The notes under the pieces: model-generated | Databases searched by the model: none | Told to the model about the DNA's origin: nothing | Seen by the model: only the letters and a program-made list of their open reading frames with translations | Translations under genes and position numbers: made by a program | Source of the DNA: DATMRF01 sp035566435 | Lineage (GTDB): Bacteria; Verrucomicrobiota; Verrucomicrobiia; Limisphaerales; UBA8199 | Direction of reading: 5' to 3' | Length of the DNA: 64,000 nucleotides | NCBI GenBank assembly: GCA_035566435.1 | Contig: DATMRF010000117.1 | Coordinates: forward strand, 124,001-188,000 | Shown here: positions 7,553 to 16,347 of the stretch, one piece after another | How positions within the stretch are numbered: position 1 is the stretch's first letter | Layout of the letters: the number at the start of each line of letters is the position of its first letter

Positions 7553-8073
7553 GGCTGCGCCCCCCAAATATAGTTTTGCAGACCGTAGCGGGCCACCTGG
7601 GTTTGCATTTGGCGGCTGTGAGCGACGGGCGAGCCCGAGCCATAACTATTGGTCCACAAAAGGGTGACGGTGACGAGGCACATGTTGGAATTGTACGAGC
7701 AGGTCGAGGGAACATTGGTCGCAGCGCCCACCGACACGGTACCGCCGTACACCACGCCGGCAGTGCCATTGGTAGCGCTGAACGGATCGTACTGTTCCTG
7801 GAAGGTTACATTGGTCAGTTGATCCCAGCGGCAGAGGCGAGTGGCCTCGGCTTTCTGCATGAGAATCTGAGTGGCCCGGAGGTCCTCGCGCGAGGTCTGC
7901 ACAACGGCAAAGCCAGAGGAAAGCGCGGCAAAGAAGGCGCCGGCGATAACCGCCAGGATGACGACGGCAAAAAGAACCTCCGCCAGGGTGTAGGCGAGAG
8001 TCTCTCGACCAGTTTGTCTCTGTGCTGGGCCTTTCCGGTTCATAGCCGCCGGGCGGGTCCGAACCCGCCGCAT
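7549..8073 (-). CDS. PilV/GspI-like minor prepilin
   Basis: 174 residues from ATG 8073; ATG 8043 (start MNRKGPAQR) is a shorter alternative giving a more normal leader. Prepilin motif LAYTLAEVLFAVVILAVIAG with Ala at -1 and Glu at +5. The mature part contains DLRATQILMQKAEATRL and WDQ, clearly paralogous to the partial gene at 1-471. First gene of the leftward operon; the divergent rightward operon begins 365 bp away. Sequence shows the pilin class; assignment to pilus rather than type II secretion is open, since no ATPase or secretin is in view. Confidence 0.78.
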   Translation of the reverse strand: MRRVRTRPAAMNRKGPAQRQTGRETLAYTLAEVLFAVVILAVIAGAFFAALSSGFAVVQTSREDLRATQILMQKAEATRLCRWDQLTNVTFQEQYDPFSATNGTAGVVYGGTVSVGAATNVPSTCSYNSNMCLVTVTLLWTNSYGSGSPVAHSRQMQTQVARYGLQNYIWGAQP

Positions 8074-8437
8074 CTTCCAAGAGCAAGATCGCTACCAGTT
8101 TTCATATGAATGAGAAGTAGCCAGTTTTAAGCCAAATCCAAGGCTGGCGCTAAATCCACGGCCGAGTCATTACGGGTGGATCACTCGTACTTATACGGAG
8201 GGTGTGTCCAGTTCCGGATCAGGAAGCCAACAAAGAACCGCGATTCACGCATGGTTGGCTGCCTGCGGTTGCATTCAAGTTGCGACAAACGGTATCGATT
8301 CAAACAGCCTTTCTGCGAACGAGTTCATATCGCTTTACCGTGAGGTTTTGGCGCGGGAGTTGCTCCGCATTGTATGAGAACAAGACATGGTAGTGAGTAA
8401 GCTTGGTTTGCACACGCGCAAGCCGGAGCCGTTAGGC
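8074..8437. promoter_or_regulatory. Divergent intergenic region between the two minor-pilin operons
   Basis: The only space available for promoters of both operons. It is noticeably less GC-rich than its surroundings. GGAG lies about 9 bp before ATG 8438. No clear -35/-10 pair or operator could be fixed by eye. Confidence 0.4.
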
Positions 8438-8905
8438 ATGAACATGAAACCGGCAAGAGACAGCGCAGGAAAGCCAAGAGGTCGTCCTGCGGCAGGAATG
8501 ACGCTGACCGAGGTGGTCGTGGCTCTTGCTATCTCCGGGTTGACGGTGGCCGCCATCGTCAGCGGCTATGTGTTCAGCACGGGTTTCGCGGAGGAGTCAG
8601 CGCTGTCCCTGGCGGCCAGCGCGAAGGCCATGGAGCGCATCGAAGAGGCCCGCAGCGCGACGTGGGACACGTCGAGCTGGCCGCCGGTGGACCAGCTCGT
8701 GGCGACAAACTTTCCGGATAAAACCGTCACGTTGGACCTATCGGGGTCGGGCACGGGGGCGACCTACGCCACGAATATTACCCAGATCTCGCAAATCTCC
8801 ACCAATCCGCCGCTCAAGCGGATTCGCGTCGATTGCGTATGGTGTTTCCGGGGCTCTCGGTTGCTGACCAACACTATTGAGACCTGCCGCGCGCCTGACC
8901 AATGA
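8438..8905 (+). CDS. PilV/GspI-like minor prepilin
   Basis: 155 residues from ATG 8438, preceded by GGAG; an in-frame ATG at 8387 would give a longer leader. Signature AAGMTLTEVVVALAISGLTVAA with Gly at -1 and Glu at +5, the most canonical cleavage site of the set. The mature part (LAASAKAMERIEEARSATWD) follows the layout of the leftward PilV-like genes. It overlaps the next gene as ATGA (8902-8905). First gene of the rightward operon, mirroring 7549-8073. Confidence 0.8.
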   Translation: MNMKPARDSAGKPRGRPAAGMTLTEVVVALAISGLTVAAIVSGYVFSTGFAEESALSLAASAKAMERIEEARSATWDTSSWPPVDQLVATNFPDKTVTLDLSGSGTGATYATNITQISQISTNPPLKRIRVDCVWCFRGSRLLTNTIETCRAPDQ

Positions 8906-9510
8906 AGCTGCAAGCCACTTTTCCAAGTCGGGGTTTGAGCGTGCCGGCAAACTCTCAATCCGCGTTTACCCTGCCGGAAATGCTCATCTCCGCGACGCTT
9001 TTCCTGATGCTGGTCTCCGGGGTGGTTGGCGCCCATCTGTTTGGATTGAGGATGTCTCAACTCACTCAAACGAAGCTCAATACCAGCGACGCCGCGCGCA
9101 AAACGGCCGGGCGAATGGCGGATGAAATCCGGAACTGCAGAATCACCCGCGTCGGTTCCGTTTCGAACGGTGTGTTTGTGGCGCTGCTCGATGGGGAAAC
9201 GCAGACCGGCAGCGCGCTGCTGATCAATCCGACGACCAATACCGCCAACTTCATCCTGTATTTTCTAAACAGCTCCGACCAGAGCTTCCGTCGAACCACC
9301 AGCGCGGCAGGGAGCACTACCGTGCTGGCCCAGGGGGTCACTAACAGCGTGGTCTTTCGCGCCCAGGATTGCCTGGGCAACATCCTGACCAACAACCAGA
9401 ACAACCGCGTCATCCACCTGGACCTCGAGTTCTTCCAGGCACAGTCCCAGCTCCCCACGCCTGATTATTACAAACTCGAAACCTCAGTGACGAAACGGAG
9501 CCTGGAATGA
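8902..9510 (+). CDS. PilW/GspJ-like minor prepilin
   Basis: 202 residues. Prepilin motif QSAFTLPEMLISATLFLMLVSG with Ala at -1 and Glu at +5. The DAARKTAGRMADEIRNCRI segment is the PilW/GspJ-like conserved helix, followed by beta-rich sequence. ATGA overlaps on both sides (8902 and 9507) show tight translational coupling. Counterpart of 6881-7552 in the mirror operon. Confidence 0.78.
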   Translation: MKLQATFPSRGLSVPANSQSAFTLPEMLISATLFLMLVSGVVGAHLFGLRMSQLTQTKLNTSDAARKTAGRMADEIRNCRITRVGSVSNGVFVALLDGETQTGSALLINPTTNTANFILYFLNSSDQSFRRTTSAAGSTTVLAQGVTNSVVFRAQDCLGNILTNNQNNRVIHLDLEFFQAQSQLPTPDYYKLETSVTKRSLE

Positions 9511-11252
9511 ATGTGAAAATTATCCTGCCGACTCGAACAATAACGCGAGCCGGGAGCGCCTTGATGCTGACGATGGTCATGGCCGGCGTTGCGCTGATCA
9601 CCGTGGCGGGCGTCATGGCATACACGGGCAGCACCGCGCGGCTTAACTATCGTTTGAGCCAGTATAACCGCTCGGTGGCCGCGGCCGAAGCAACGACCGA
9701 GAAGGTCGTGACGGAAGTGTCGCAGGACTATCTCAACGGCGGCCAGGCGTTGGTCAACTCCAAGCTGGCGACGTATCGCCAAACGGTTCTGACCGCGTCG
9801 GACTCCTCCTATTGGGCGGACTGGGAATTCAACGACGCCTGCGGCCACGCCGGCCAGACTTTCGTGGGCCCCGGGTCCGGGACGAACTACGTCGTGCTGA
9901 ATTCGCCTTATGCGGGCCTGCAGGGCTACGCTTCCACTTACACGGTGGTTTCGAACGCCCGCCAGACCGACGCTCCCCAAAACGTGGTCGGCGGAGTGCT
10001 CCAGCAACTGCAGTTGGCTTGCGTTCCGATCTTCCAATTCGCGATGTACTCGTCCGGCGACATGGAAATCAGTTGCGGCCAGCCGTTTACGATCACCGGC
10101 AGGGTCCATTCCAACGGCCAGCTTTACGTCGAGCCCGATAACGCGATGACCTTTGAATCGGACGTCACCGCGGTGGGGTCGGTGTTGTTTCAGCGGAGTC
10201 CCCTCGACAGCCGTGGCGCCCCCTCCGGTACGGTCGTGTACCAGGGTCGAAAAGACTCGCACGTCGCGGCATTGACTCTGCCGATTGGCGCCAGCAATAG
10301 CCCGACGGCGATCCGGGAAATCATCGAACCACCGCCGCCGTCCGAACTTGCAAGTTCGCCGCTGGGCCGGCAGCGGTATTACAACCTCGCGGATATGGTC
10401 CTGGTAGTCACTAACCTCGGAACGAACACCGGCATCGTTGGCACCAGCGGACTTTTTGACTCTTTCGGGACGCCTGTCCCCACCAACGAGGTGAACCTGT
10501 TCGTCTCGATGCAAAACAGTTTCTGGGACGCGCGCGAAAGCAAGACGGTGCTGCCGATCGATCTCAACATCGGCGCCTTGAAAGCCTGGAGCGCGACCAA
10601 CTCGAGCCTGCGCACGGCCCTTGGAACGAGAGATGTTGCCTCGGTTTATGTCTGGGACCGCCGCACGCTGGCTGGCACCAACCTCAGCGCTGTGCGCGTG
10701 GTTAACGCTCAACAACTGCCCCCACTCGGTCTTACCGTCGCCTCGGCGAGCCCCCTTTATGTGCTTGGGAATTTCAACGCGCCGAACCCCGGGACCAATA
10801 ACACTTCCGGGACCCAGCCGGCCTCGCTGGTGGGGGATGCCGTCACTATTCTGTCCGGCAACTGGTCTGACGCGAACAGCCACAATGCCTTATCCGCGCG
10901 CAATGCCACGCCGACCACCGTCAATGCCGCCTTCCTGGCGGGCGCAGTGGATACGACCGGCGGCGCGTATGGCGGCGGGATGGAAAACTTCCCCCGCTTC
11001 CTCGAAACCTGGGGCTCGGCCAATGCCTTCACGTACAATGGTTCAATGGTGAAAATGTTTCCCAGCCTTTACGCCACCAATACCTGGGGCCAGGCAAACA
11101 TTTACAGCCCACCAACTCGGAATTGGGCTTACGACCTCAATTTCAATAATCCAGCCAAACTGCCACCTTTGACCCCCGGCCTGCTGAAGGTCTTTCGCGC
11201 TCTTTGGGCCACCACAGCCCCCAACCAAACGAATGCCCCGGCCAGCTTCTGA
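9507..11252 (+). CDS. PilX-like pilus assembly protein
   Basis: 581 residues. The N-terminus TRAGSALMLTMVMAGVALITVAG is a PilX-type transmembrane anchor; AAAEATTEKVVTEV is the following amphipathic helix. The rest is a long beta-rich extracellular or periplasmic domain rich in Asn/Thr/Gly, with ITGRVHSNGQLYV, a motif type common in PilX-like proteins. Unlike the leftward PilX-like protein it lacks the IYAPEA-type C-terminal segment. The stop at 11252 is two bases before the start of the response regulator gene, so the two are probably co-transcribed. Confidence 0.72.
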   Translation: MNVKIILPTRTITRAGSALMLTMVMAGVALITVAGVMAYTGSTARLNYRLSQYNRSVAAAEATTEKVVTEVSQDYLNGGQALVNSKLATYRQTVLTASDSSYWADWEFNDACGHAGQTFVGPGSGTNYVVLNSPYAGLQGYASTYTVVSNARQTDAPQNVVGGVLQQLQLACVPIFQFAMYSSGDMEISCGQPFTITGRVHSNGQLYVEPDNAMTFESDVTAVGSVLFQRSPLDSRGAPSGTVVYQGRKDSHVAALTLPIGASNSPTAIREIIEPPPPSELASSPLGRQRYYNLADMVLVVTNLGTNTGIVGTSGLFDSFGTPVPTNEVNLFVSMQNSFWDARESKTVLPIDLNIGALKAWSATNSSLRTALGTRDVASVYVWDRRTLAGTNLSAVRVVNAQQLPPLGLTVASASPLYVLGNFNAPNPGTNNTSGTQPASLVGDAVTILSGNWSDANSHNALSARNATPTTVNAAFLAGAVDTTGGAYGGGMENFPRFLETWGSANAFTYNGSMVKMFPSLYATNTWGQANIYSPPTRNWAYDLNFNNPAKLPPLTPGLLKVFRALWATTAPNQTNAPASF

Positions 11253-11254
11253 TT

Positions 11255-12709
11255 ATGTCTAGGCTCAGCGACTCCAAGCCCAATCCTTGGCATGGCGCTA
11301 CGGAAGTCTTTCATCGCAAGCTTATCGCGCTGTGGTTGAGCCCGGCCCTCCGGGTCGGGCTTGTCGTGTTCAGCTTGGGGTTTTGGTGTGCTCGGCCGGT
11401 TTACGCCGCTGAAACGAATTCCTCCGGCCTGGAGATGCCGTTGATTACCGGGAATGACCTTGAAAGGGAATGGCTCCTCCAACATGCCAGGGAGACCCAG
11501 GAAGGCTACCGTGTCCGGGTGAAACTCACCGCCGACGCCGTCGCTGGAAACGCTCCCGCTGTCGCTTTTGCCAAGGGCTCGACTCGGCCTCCAACCTTCG
11601 CGCCCGGCGGCCTGAGCCGAGATCTTTGGTTGGTGGCGATCCTTGGCATCGTCGTGCTCCTCGCCATCCGACGCCTTGCGCCCGAGCTCATGCAATCCGT
11701 TTCCTCACCCGCCAACCCCTCGGCGCTGGCGCCTTGGGCGCCTGCAGCTTCATCGCCCCAGGATCGGGCCGAGCAGAAGGCCTTTGCAGAGTTTCTGGTC
11801 GCTTTCAAAGCCGGCCCGAAAGCGAGCACGCATACCGCACCACTTGTTGACCCTTTCCCGGCTCCCCAGGTTTCAGCTGGCGCAGGTGGGGAGCTTCCTA
11901 AAACGCCGCCTGACCCGCTTAAAGATTTCTTTGCCCTCGCGCCGGCACACCTCCTGGCCGCGCGGAACGTTCTTCAGGAAATCGGACGCGGGCCCGAAAT
12001 GGTGGCCCGGCAGAAGCTCCTGGGGGATCTCTGCGGCGAGGTTCGTATTTTGAAAGGGATGGCGGGTCTTCCCGAGTTGATCCCCGCGTGGCAACTGGCT
12101 GCCTGCCTGGAGTCGCTGCTTAAACAGCTGATCGCCCAACCCGGCAGGGTGACCCCCTCCACGCTCAGGACGGTCGCCACGGGTGCGGATGTGCTCTGGG
12201 AGGTGTGCCAGCCTGGGCTCAAAGCGGATTTCTTTACCAACCCTCCTCTGCGGTTCCTGGCAGTGGATGACGACCCGATCAGTCGCCACGCGGTAGCTTT
12301 CTCCTTGAAAAAGGCGTTCACCCTGCCCGATGTCGCTGCGAGCGGCGAGGCGGCGCTGGCCCTGGCCTCGGAGCATGCCTACGACGCTATTTTTCTGGAC
12401 GTGTTGATGCCCGGCATGGACGGCTTCGAACTTTGCTCCAAGATTCACCAAACCCCCCTCAACCGCACCTCGCCCGTGGTGTTCATCACTTGTTTAACCG
12501 ACTTTGAAGCACGTGCTAAATCCAGTCTCTCCGGTGGCACTGATCTCCTCGGCAAGCCGTTTCTGACCTTCGAGATTACCCTTAAAGCGCTCACGTTGAC
12601 TATGCGCGCCCGGCTCCAAGCCCGCGGCGAGGCTGCCACCCCTGCCGGCGAAGGCAAGGCCCTCACACCGGTCCATTCTGCCAAGGCGAGCGAGGAAATT
12701 CCGGCCTGA
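11255..12709 (+). CDS. Membrane-anchored response regulator with degenerate Hpt-like domain
   Basis: 484 residues from ATG 11255. A hydrophobic segment near residue 28-50 resembles a signal/anchor, and a second transmembrane segment (LWLVAILGIVVLLAIRRLA) lies near 128-146. A helical region around 230-315 contains VRILKGMAGL, which looks like the HxLKG motif of Hpt phosphotransfer domains but has Arg264 where the phosphorylated His should be. The C-terminal receiver is intact: acidic cluster D338-D340, phospho-acceptor D382 in FLDVLMPGMDGF, and K434 in GKPF. Last gene of the rightward pilin operon, suggesting control of pilus assembly or function. The Hpt call is inference from a short motif. 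Confidence 0.72.
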   Translation: MSRLSDSKPNPWHGATEVFHRKLIALWLSPALRVGLVVFSLGFWCARPVYAAETNSSGLEMPLITGNDLEREWLLQHARETQEGYRVRVKLTADAVAGNAPAVAFAKGSTRPPTFAPGGLSRDLWLVAILGIVVLLAIRRLAPELMQSVSSPANPSALAPWAPAASSPQDRAEQKAFAEFLVAFKAGPKASTHTAPLVDPFPAPQVSAGAGGELPKTPPDPLKDFFALAPAHLLAARNVLQEIGRGPEMVARQKLLGDLCGEVRILKGMAGLPELIPAWQLAACLESLLKQLIAQPGRVTPSTLRTVATGADVLWEVCQPGLKADFFTNPPLRFLAVDDDPISRHAVAFSLKKAFTLPDVAASGEAALALASEHAYDAIFLDVLMPGMDGFELCSKIHQTPLNRTSPVVFITCLTDFEARAKSSLSGGTDLLGKPFLTFEITLKALTLTMRARLQARGEAATPAGEGKALTPVHSAKASEEIPA

Positions 12710-13088
12710 GCGAAACCGGACGTCCGCCGATGTGCCGACGATTTGTCCAATTTTAGGCCACCCCCACGCGGCTGTGCATTTCGCCAAGCCGCTAGGGAGC
12801 GCTGTCGCAGCGCGCTGCACTGCTGGAAAGGCGACCGGCGTGCTGAAACAGCGTGGCCTACCATGGGGAGATCGCTCTCAATGCATGTCGTACGGGGACG
12901 TGGCCGTCCCCGCCCCGGGTTGGGTGACAAACGGGCTCGACGCAAAGTGCTCACAAATCGTTAGATTGGCCGCAAACCTGCTCGCTATCGCTCGCCTGCC
13001 CGCCCATGTGATTGCGCGCCGGCTGCTATGCCGTCATTTGACTAAGACACCGGCGCGCTAAACACCCGCGCCTCGCGAACAAGATGGG
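12710..13088. other. Gene-free interval with REP copy
   Basis: 379 bp with no supported gene. It contains the REP hairpin at 12894-12911 and GC-rich inverted sequence near 13010-13065 (CGCGCCGG and CCGGCGCG around a 30-bp loop). The downstream receiver gene starts at 13089. Confidence 0.6.
12894..12922 (+). repeat. REP-like hairpin copy
   Basis: GGGGACGTGGCCGTCCCC plus the 11 bp that follow (GCCCCGGGTTG) are identical to the reverse complement of 54316-54344, 41 kb away. Confidence 0.88.
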
Positions 13089-13499
13089 ATGAATCGGAAA
13101 AAAATATTGGTCGTGGATGATGACGCGGTCATCCTGAAGATACTTTCGATGAAGTTAAGGGGTGCCGGCTACGAAGTCCTGATGGCTGAGGATGGCGGTG
13201 CGGCGGTGGGCGCCGCCCGTAGGGAGAAGCCAGACGTCATATTGCTCGACATTACTTTTCCGCCCGACATCGCAGGCGGCCCACCCTGGGACGGGTTTCT
13301 CATCCTGGCCTGGCTGCGCCGGTTGGAGGAGGCGAAGAATACGCCGGTGATTATGATCAGCGGAGATGATTCTGCGGTGGCACAAAAAAGGGCATGGGCA
13401 GCCGGCGCGTTCGATTTCTGTCCCAAACCGCTCGATTGCCCAATGATTATTGAAGCGATCGAACGCGCGATTGGGCCGGCTATTCCAAAAGCCGCGTAG
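13089..13499 (+). CDS. Single-domain response regulator (receiver only)
   Basis: 136 residues forming one CheY-like receiver. Acidic triad D10-D12, phospho-acceptor D54 (ILLDITFPPD), a Ser/Thr-type switch near S91 and K113 in CPKP are all present. A short insert follows the phospho-acceptor (IAGGPPWDGF). No output domain, so it probably acts by protein contact, as in motility or pilus control. It may stand alone or join the pilin operon 380 bp upstream. No SD sequence is obvious before ATG 13089. Confidence 0.85.
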   Translation: MNRKKILVVDDDAVILKILSMKLRGAGYEVLMAEDGGAAVGAARREKPDVILLDITFPPDIAGGPPWDGFLILAWLRRLEEAKNTPVIMISGDDSAVAQKRAWAAGAFDFCPKPLDCPMIIEAIERAIGPAIPKAA

Positions 13500-13522
13500 C
13501 CATATCTATTCAGGGGAGACCG

Positions 13523-13558
13523 TTAACGCAAAGACGCAAAGGAGCAAAGCCGCAAAGG
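13523..13558 (+). repeat. Octamer array, GCAAAGAC/GCAAAGGA/GCAAAGCC
   Basis: TTAAC followed by four GCAAAGNN units with an 8-bp period. A related 36-bp copy is at 19517-19552 with a degenerate inverted partner at 19637-19672. Confidence 0.85.
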
Positions 13559-13560
13559 GG

Positions 13561-14700
13561 TTAGTGTGACGAAGCTCCGGCGAGGCTTTCATCATAGTGA
13601 ATGCCCGCTGACCCGCTGAGGATAATTGTATCGGCCATGAACGCGCCACATGCGTCGGCAGTGCCGCTAAAGGTAACGGCGGCCTCGGGCGCGTCCACCA
13701 CACCGTAGAGCGTGGAGGTTCCGCTCAAAGTCATCCTGGTGCAGGTTGGGAGCCCGAAGATGAAGCAATTAGCTGCGCGCTGGCTGTCATTGATAATGCC
13801 CCGGCCGGAGACCGTGAGACTTCCCGCAACGAAAATCTGCAGGCTTGCTCCGGGTGCGATATAGACAAAACCGTTGCCGCTGGTGGCGAAGTCGCCGGTG
13901 ACGTACAGGACAGCATTTCCCGTGACGGCCATGGCGTCTGCACCGGAAAGTTGGACGGCAGGCAGCTCGTAATTGCCGGAGCCGAGGACAAAGGTGTAAT
14001 TCTGCCCGGCGAAGCTTCCGTCAGCAGGGAGGGAAGCCCCAGAGGTGAAGGGGACCTGGATGTCTTGAAATGAAAGGCCGGCGTCAGTGGTGGCATGTCC
14101 AGGTTGAATGCCGAATTGGCTGGCATTCCAAGCAAGGTCGCCGACCCCTCCCTTGCCGCAGATGATGGTGCCTCCGGCCCCGGTCGCCGCCATTCCGTAG
14201 ATGTGGGCGGTACGGAGAGTGATGGCGCCCGCGGCTTGGGAGGCCGTCTGCGCGAGGGCGTGGTCGCGGCGTTTGGCCGGGTCGTAAAGTCCGCCCGTGC
14301 TAAGGGCCGGATCGCTGGAGTCAAAGCTATCGAGATAAGCGCCACCGTTGAAACGAATCTGGTTCCTGGCCATCAATCCGCCGGAAGCGTTGAACTGCGC
14401 GAGCCTGAAAAAGCGGCTGGTCTCACCTTGCGCGCAGGGACGTGAGCAAGAAAAAAAGCCGCGGGCGTCGGGGATCGCCGTGGTAACGGTTGACCAGACC
14501 GGGGCCTGAATATCGGTTGCAGTTTGCAGCAGGAACGGTTGCGCCGGCGCGCCGGCGCAATCAAGGCGGACCATTTGGTCAGCCGGCCGGCTGATGGAAA
14601 GAAGCGGCTGATTTTGCTGATTGCTGGCGAGAGCATCGCCCAACGAGCCCAGACTGAGGCTGGAGCACACCAAAGCTGCCAAGAAATTCCTTCTCATCAT
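13561..14700 (-). CDS. Secreted beta-rich protein sharing the PilX-like C-terminal domain
   Basis: 379 residues from ATG 14700, chosen because AAGGAA lies eight bases upstream and the encoded MMRRNFLAALVCSSLSLGS gives a good signal peptide; an upstream in-frame start at 14760 is possible. The C-terminal region ends GTSTLYGVVDAPEAAVTFSG and IHYDESL, the same plan as GTSSFVG-IYAPEADLTLNG and FHFDEALL in the protein at 5443-6873. A middle region has GAITLRTAHIYG-like beta repeats. No catalytic motif is recognisable. Likely periplasmic or extracellular and functionally linked to the pilus genes. Confidence 0.65.
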   Translation of the reverse strand: MMRRNFLAALVCSSLSLGSLGDALASNQQNQPLLSISRPADQMVRLDCAGAPAQPFLLQTATDIQAPVWSTVTTAIPDARGFFSCSRPCAQGETSRFFRLAQFNASGGLMARNQIRFNGGAYLDSFDSSDPALSTGGLYDPAKRRDHALAQTASQAAGAITLRTAHIYGMAATGAGGTIICGKGGVGDLAWNASQFGIQPGHATTDAGLSFQDIQVPFTSGASLPADGSFAGQNYTFVLGSGNYELPAVQLSGADAMAVTGNAVLYVTGDFATSGNGFVYIAPGASLQIFVAGSLTVSGRGIINDSQRAANCFIFGLPTCTRMTLSGTSTLYGVVDAPEAAVTFSGTADACGAFMADTIILSGSAGIHYDESLAGASSH

Positions 14701-14760
14701 ACGTCGTTCCTTTTCATTACTGTCATGGCTCAACTTTAGGGCGCGACGGGTTTTCAACAA

Positions 14761-15054
14761 TCGGGGCCGGGCCGGATCATGGTCCCGGGATGAGGAAGGA
14801 ATGGCGCCCGGGGGAATCCCGGGTTAACACGAACGGGTAAAGGAACGGAGAGGTGGAGGGAGGGGGTGGTGGAGTGATGGATTAGTGGATTAGTGGATTG
14901 GTGGGGCCGGATCGATTACGAGAACGAGGACGAGGACGAGGACGAGGGTGAAAACGCTTGGAGTGATGGAGGGACGAGTTACCGCCGGCCAAAGGCGCTT
15001 GCGCCGGGCGGCGGGCGTTTGTATGTTGCGGGCGCATCACCTGGTTCGCCGGGC
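14761..15054. other. Repeat-rich gap before tRNA-Leu
   Basis: No gene seen. It holds the GGATTAGT octamer array (14871-14902) and a hexamer array of AGGACG units (14921-14950). The promoter of the tRNA gene must lie here, but no clear -35/-10 boxes were identified. Confidence 0.6.
14871..14902 (+). repeat. Octamer array, unit GGATTAGT
   Basis: GGAGTGAT, GGATTAGT, GGATTAGT, GGATTGGT; same unit and same variants as the array at 2436-2499. Confidence 0.9.
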
Positions 15055-15141
15055 GCCGATGTGGCGGAATTGGCAGACGCGCTAGACTCAAAATCTGGTA
15101 CTCGTAAGAGTGTGTGGGTTCGACCCCCTCCATCGGCACCA
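15055..15141 (+). tRNA. tRNA-Leu (anticodon CAA)
   Basis: 87 nt with encoded CCA. Acceptor arms GCCGATG (15055-15061) and CATCGGC (15131-15137) pair fully; discriminator A15138 and CCA at 15139-15141. The D arm region is TGGCGGAATTGGCAGACGC. The anticodon stem CTAGA/TCTGG encloses loop CTCAAAA, giving anticodon CAA. A long class II variable arm (GTACTCGTAAGAGTG) and a T arm with GGTTCGACCCC follow. Standard leucine class II tRNA. Confidence 0.96.
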
Positions 15142-15258
15142 ACCAAAAACCCGAATGGGTCTAAATTCTGCAAAGGCCGCTGAATTTGAATCTGAAAACG
15201 AATCTGGCTGGTTGCCGCTACCTTGAATCCCGATGGAATTTACTCCATACTGGCGCGG

Positions 15259-16347
15259 ATGAATGCCAAACAAAGTTATCCCCTCGGCGAGCGCTTGCTG
15301 CTTGGTGCAACATTGATGGGAGCGTTGTCCTGTTCAATCGCGGCGCAGGGCCAAGCTGATACGGCCAAACCGGGCTCGCAGGAGTCCATTCCCGTCCTGC
15401 CGCTGGAACAATCGGCGAGTCGCGGCATTACCACTCGGGATCCTTCCAGCATTGTGAAATGCAAAGATGAATACTGGGTATTCTACACGGGCCGGGGCGT
15501 GCCTTCGTATCGTTCCGGGGACCTGGTGAAATGGGAACGCGGGCCGGCGGTATTCAAAGCTGCACCGGAATGGATTGCCAAGATCGTTCCACAAAACCGC
15601 AACATGCAATGTTGGGCTCCCGACATCATCAAGCTGGGTGACCGGTATCTCCTTTATTATTCAGTTTCGTCGATGGGGAAAATGACCTCGGCCATCGGCC
15701 TCGCAACCAATCCCACTTTGGACCCGGACGATCCGGCCTGTCATTGGACCGATCAAGGGTTCGTGGTGCGGACGCAGGACGGCGACGGTTACAATGCCAT
15801 TGACCCGTCCGTGTTTCACGACCGCGATGGAAGCCTGTGGTTGACGTTCGGCTCTTATTGGTCCGGCATCAAACTGATTCAGCTGGATCCGCAGACCGGC
15901 AAACGAATGGCCCCAGATTCGAAGCTGTTTTCTATCGCTTACAATGAGTCAATCGAAGCTTCGTATTTGTGCCGGCATGGCGACGATTACTATCTGTTTG
16001 TGAACTGGGGTAGCTGTTGTCGGGGCCCGAAGAGCACCTACAATATTCGCATCGGGCGGAGCAAATCCGTCACTGGACCATATCTGGACAAGGCCGGTGT
16101 GGACATGCTGCACAGCGGCGGCAGTCTGTTTCTGGCGACGACCAACGGTCCATTGATCGGCCCGGGACATGCCGGGACTTTGAACGCGCAGGGAAAGGAT
16201 TGGTTCACGTCGGACTTCGAGGGTGACCTTCGGATGGATGGAAAAGCCACCCTGGCAATAATGCCGCTGCGTTGGAATGCGGACGGCTGGCCTGAGGCGA
16301 CGGTGAATGATGTGAAGGGTGTTCGGTCCCCTCAACACATGCGTTAA
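15259..16347 (+). CDS. GH43 family endo-1,5-alpha-L-arabinanase-like enzyme
   Basis: 362 residues from ATG 15259, which opens a signal peptide ending near SIAAQGQA; an in-frame start at 15223 would precede it. Five-bladed GH43 motifs: TTRDPSSIV (general base Asp), CWAPDII, AIDPSVFHDRDGSLW (pKa modulator Asp) and SIEASYLCRHGDDYYL (acid Glu), plus GPGHAG near the end. Arabinanases of this type cut alpha-1,5-linked arabinan. Predicted to be exported. No transporter or SusCD pair is next to it. The last 140 bp are overlapped on the other strand by the open frame of the AbrB-like gene. Confidence 0.87.
   Translation: MNAKQSYPLGERLLLGATLMGALSCSIAAQGQADTAKPGSQESIPVLPLEQSASRGITTRDPSSIVKCKDEYWVFYTGRGVPSYRSGDLVKWERGPAVFKAAPEWIAKIVPQNRNMQCWAPDIIKLGDRYLLYYSVSSMGKMTSAIGLATNPTLDPDDPACHWTDQGFVVRTQDGDGYNAIDPSVFHDRDGSLWLTFGSYWSGIKLIQLDPQTGKRMAPDSKLFSIAYNESIEASYLCRHGDDYYLFVNWGSCCRGPKSTYNIRIGRSKSVTGPYLDKAGVDMLHSGGSLFLATTNGPLIGPGHAGTLNAQGKDWFTSDFEGDLRMDGKATLAIMPLRWNADGWPEATVNDVKGVRSPQHMR

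Noticed and set aside
9468..10883. 471-codon minus-strand ORF opposite the PilX-like gene
   Set aside because: Antisense shadow with Arg/Gly/His-rich composition and no domain.
15223..15258. Upstream start for the GH43 gene
   Set aside because: ATG 15259 begins the signal peptide directly; upstream codons would put extra residues before it.
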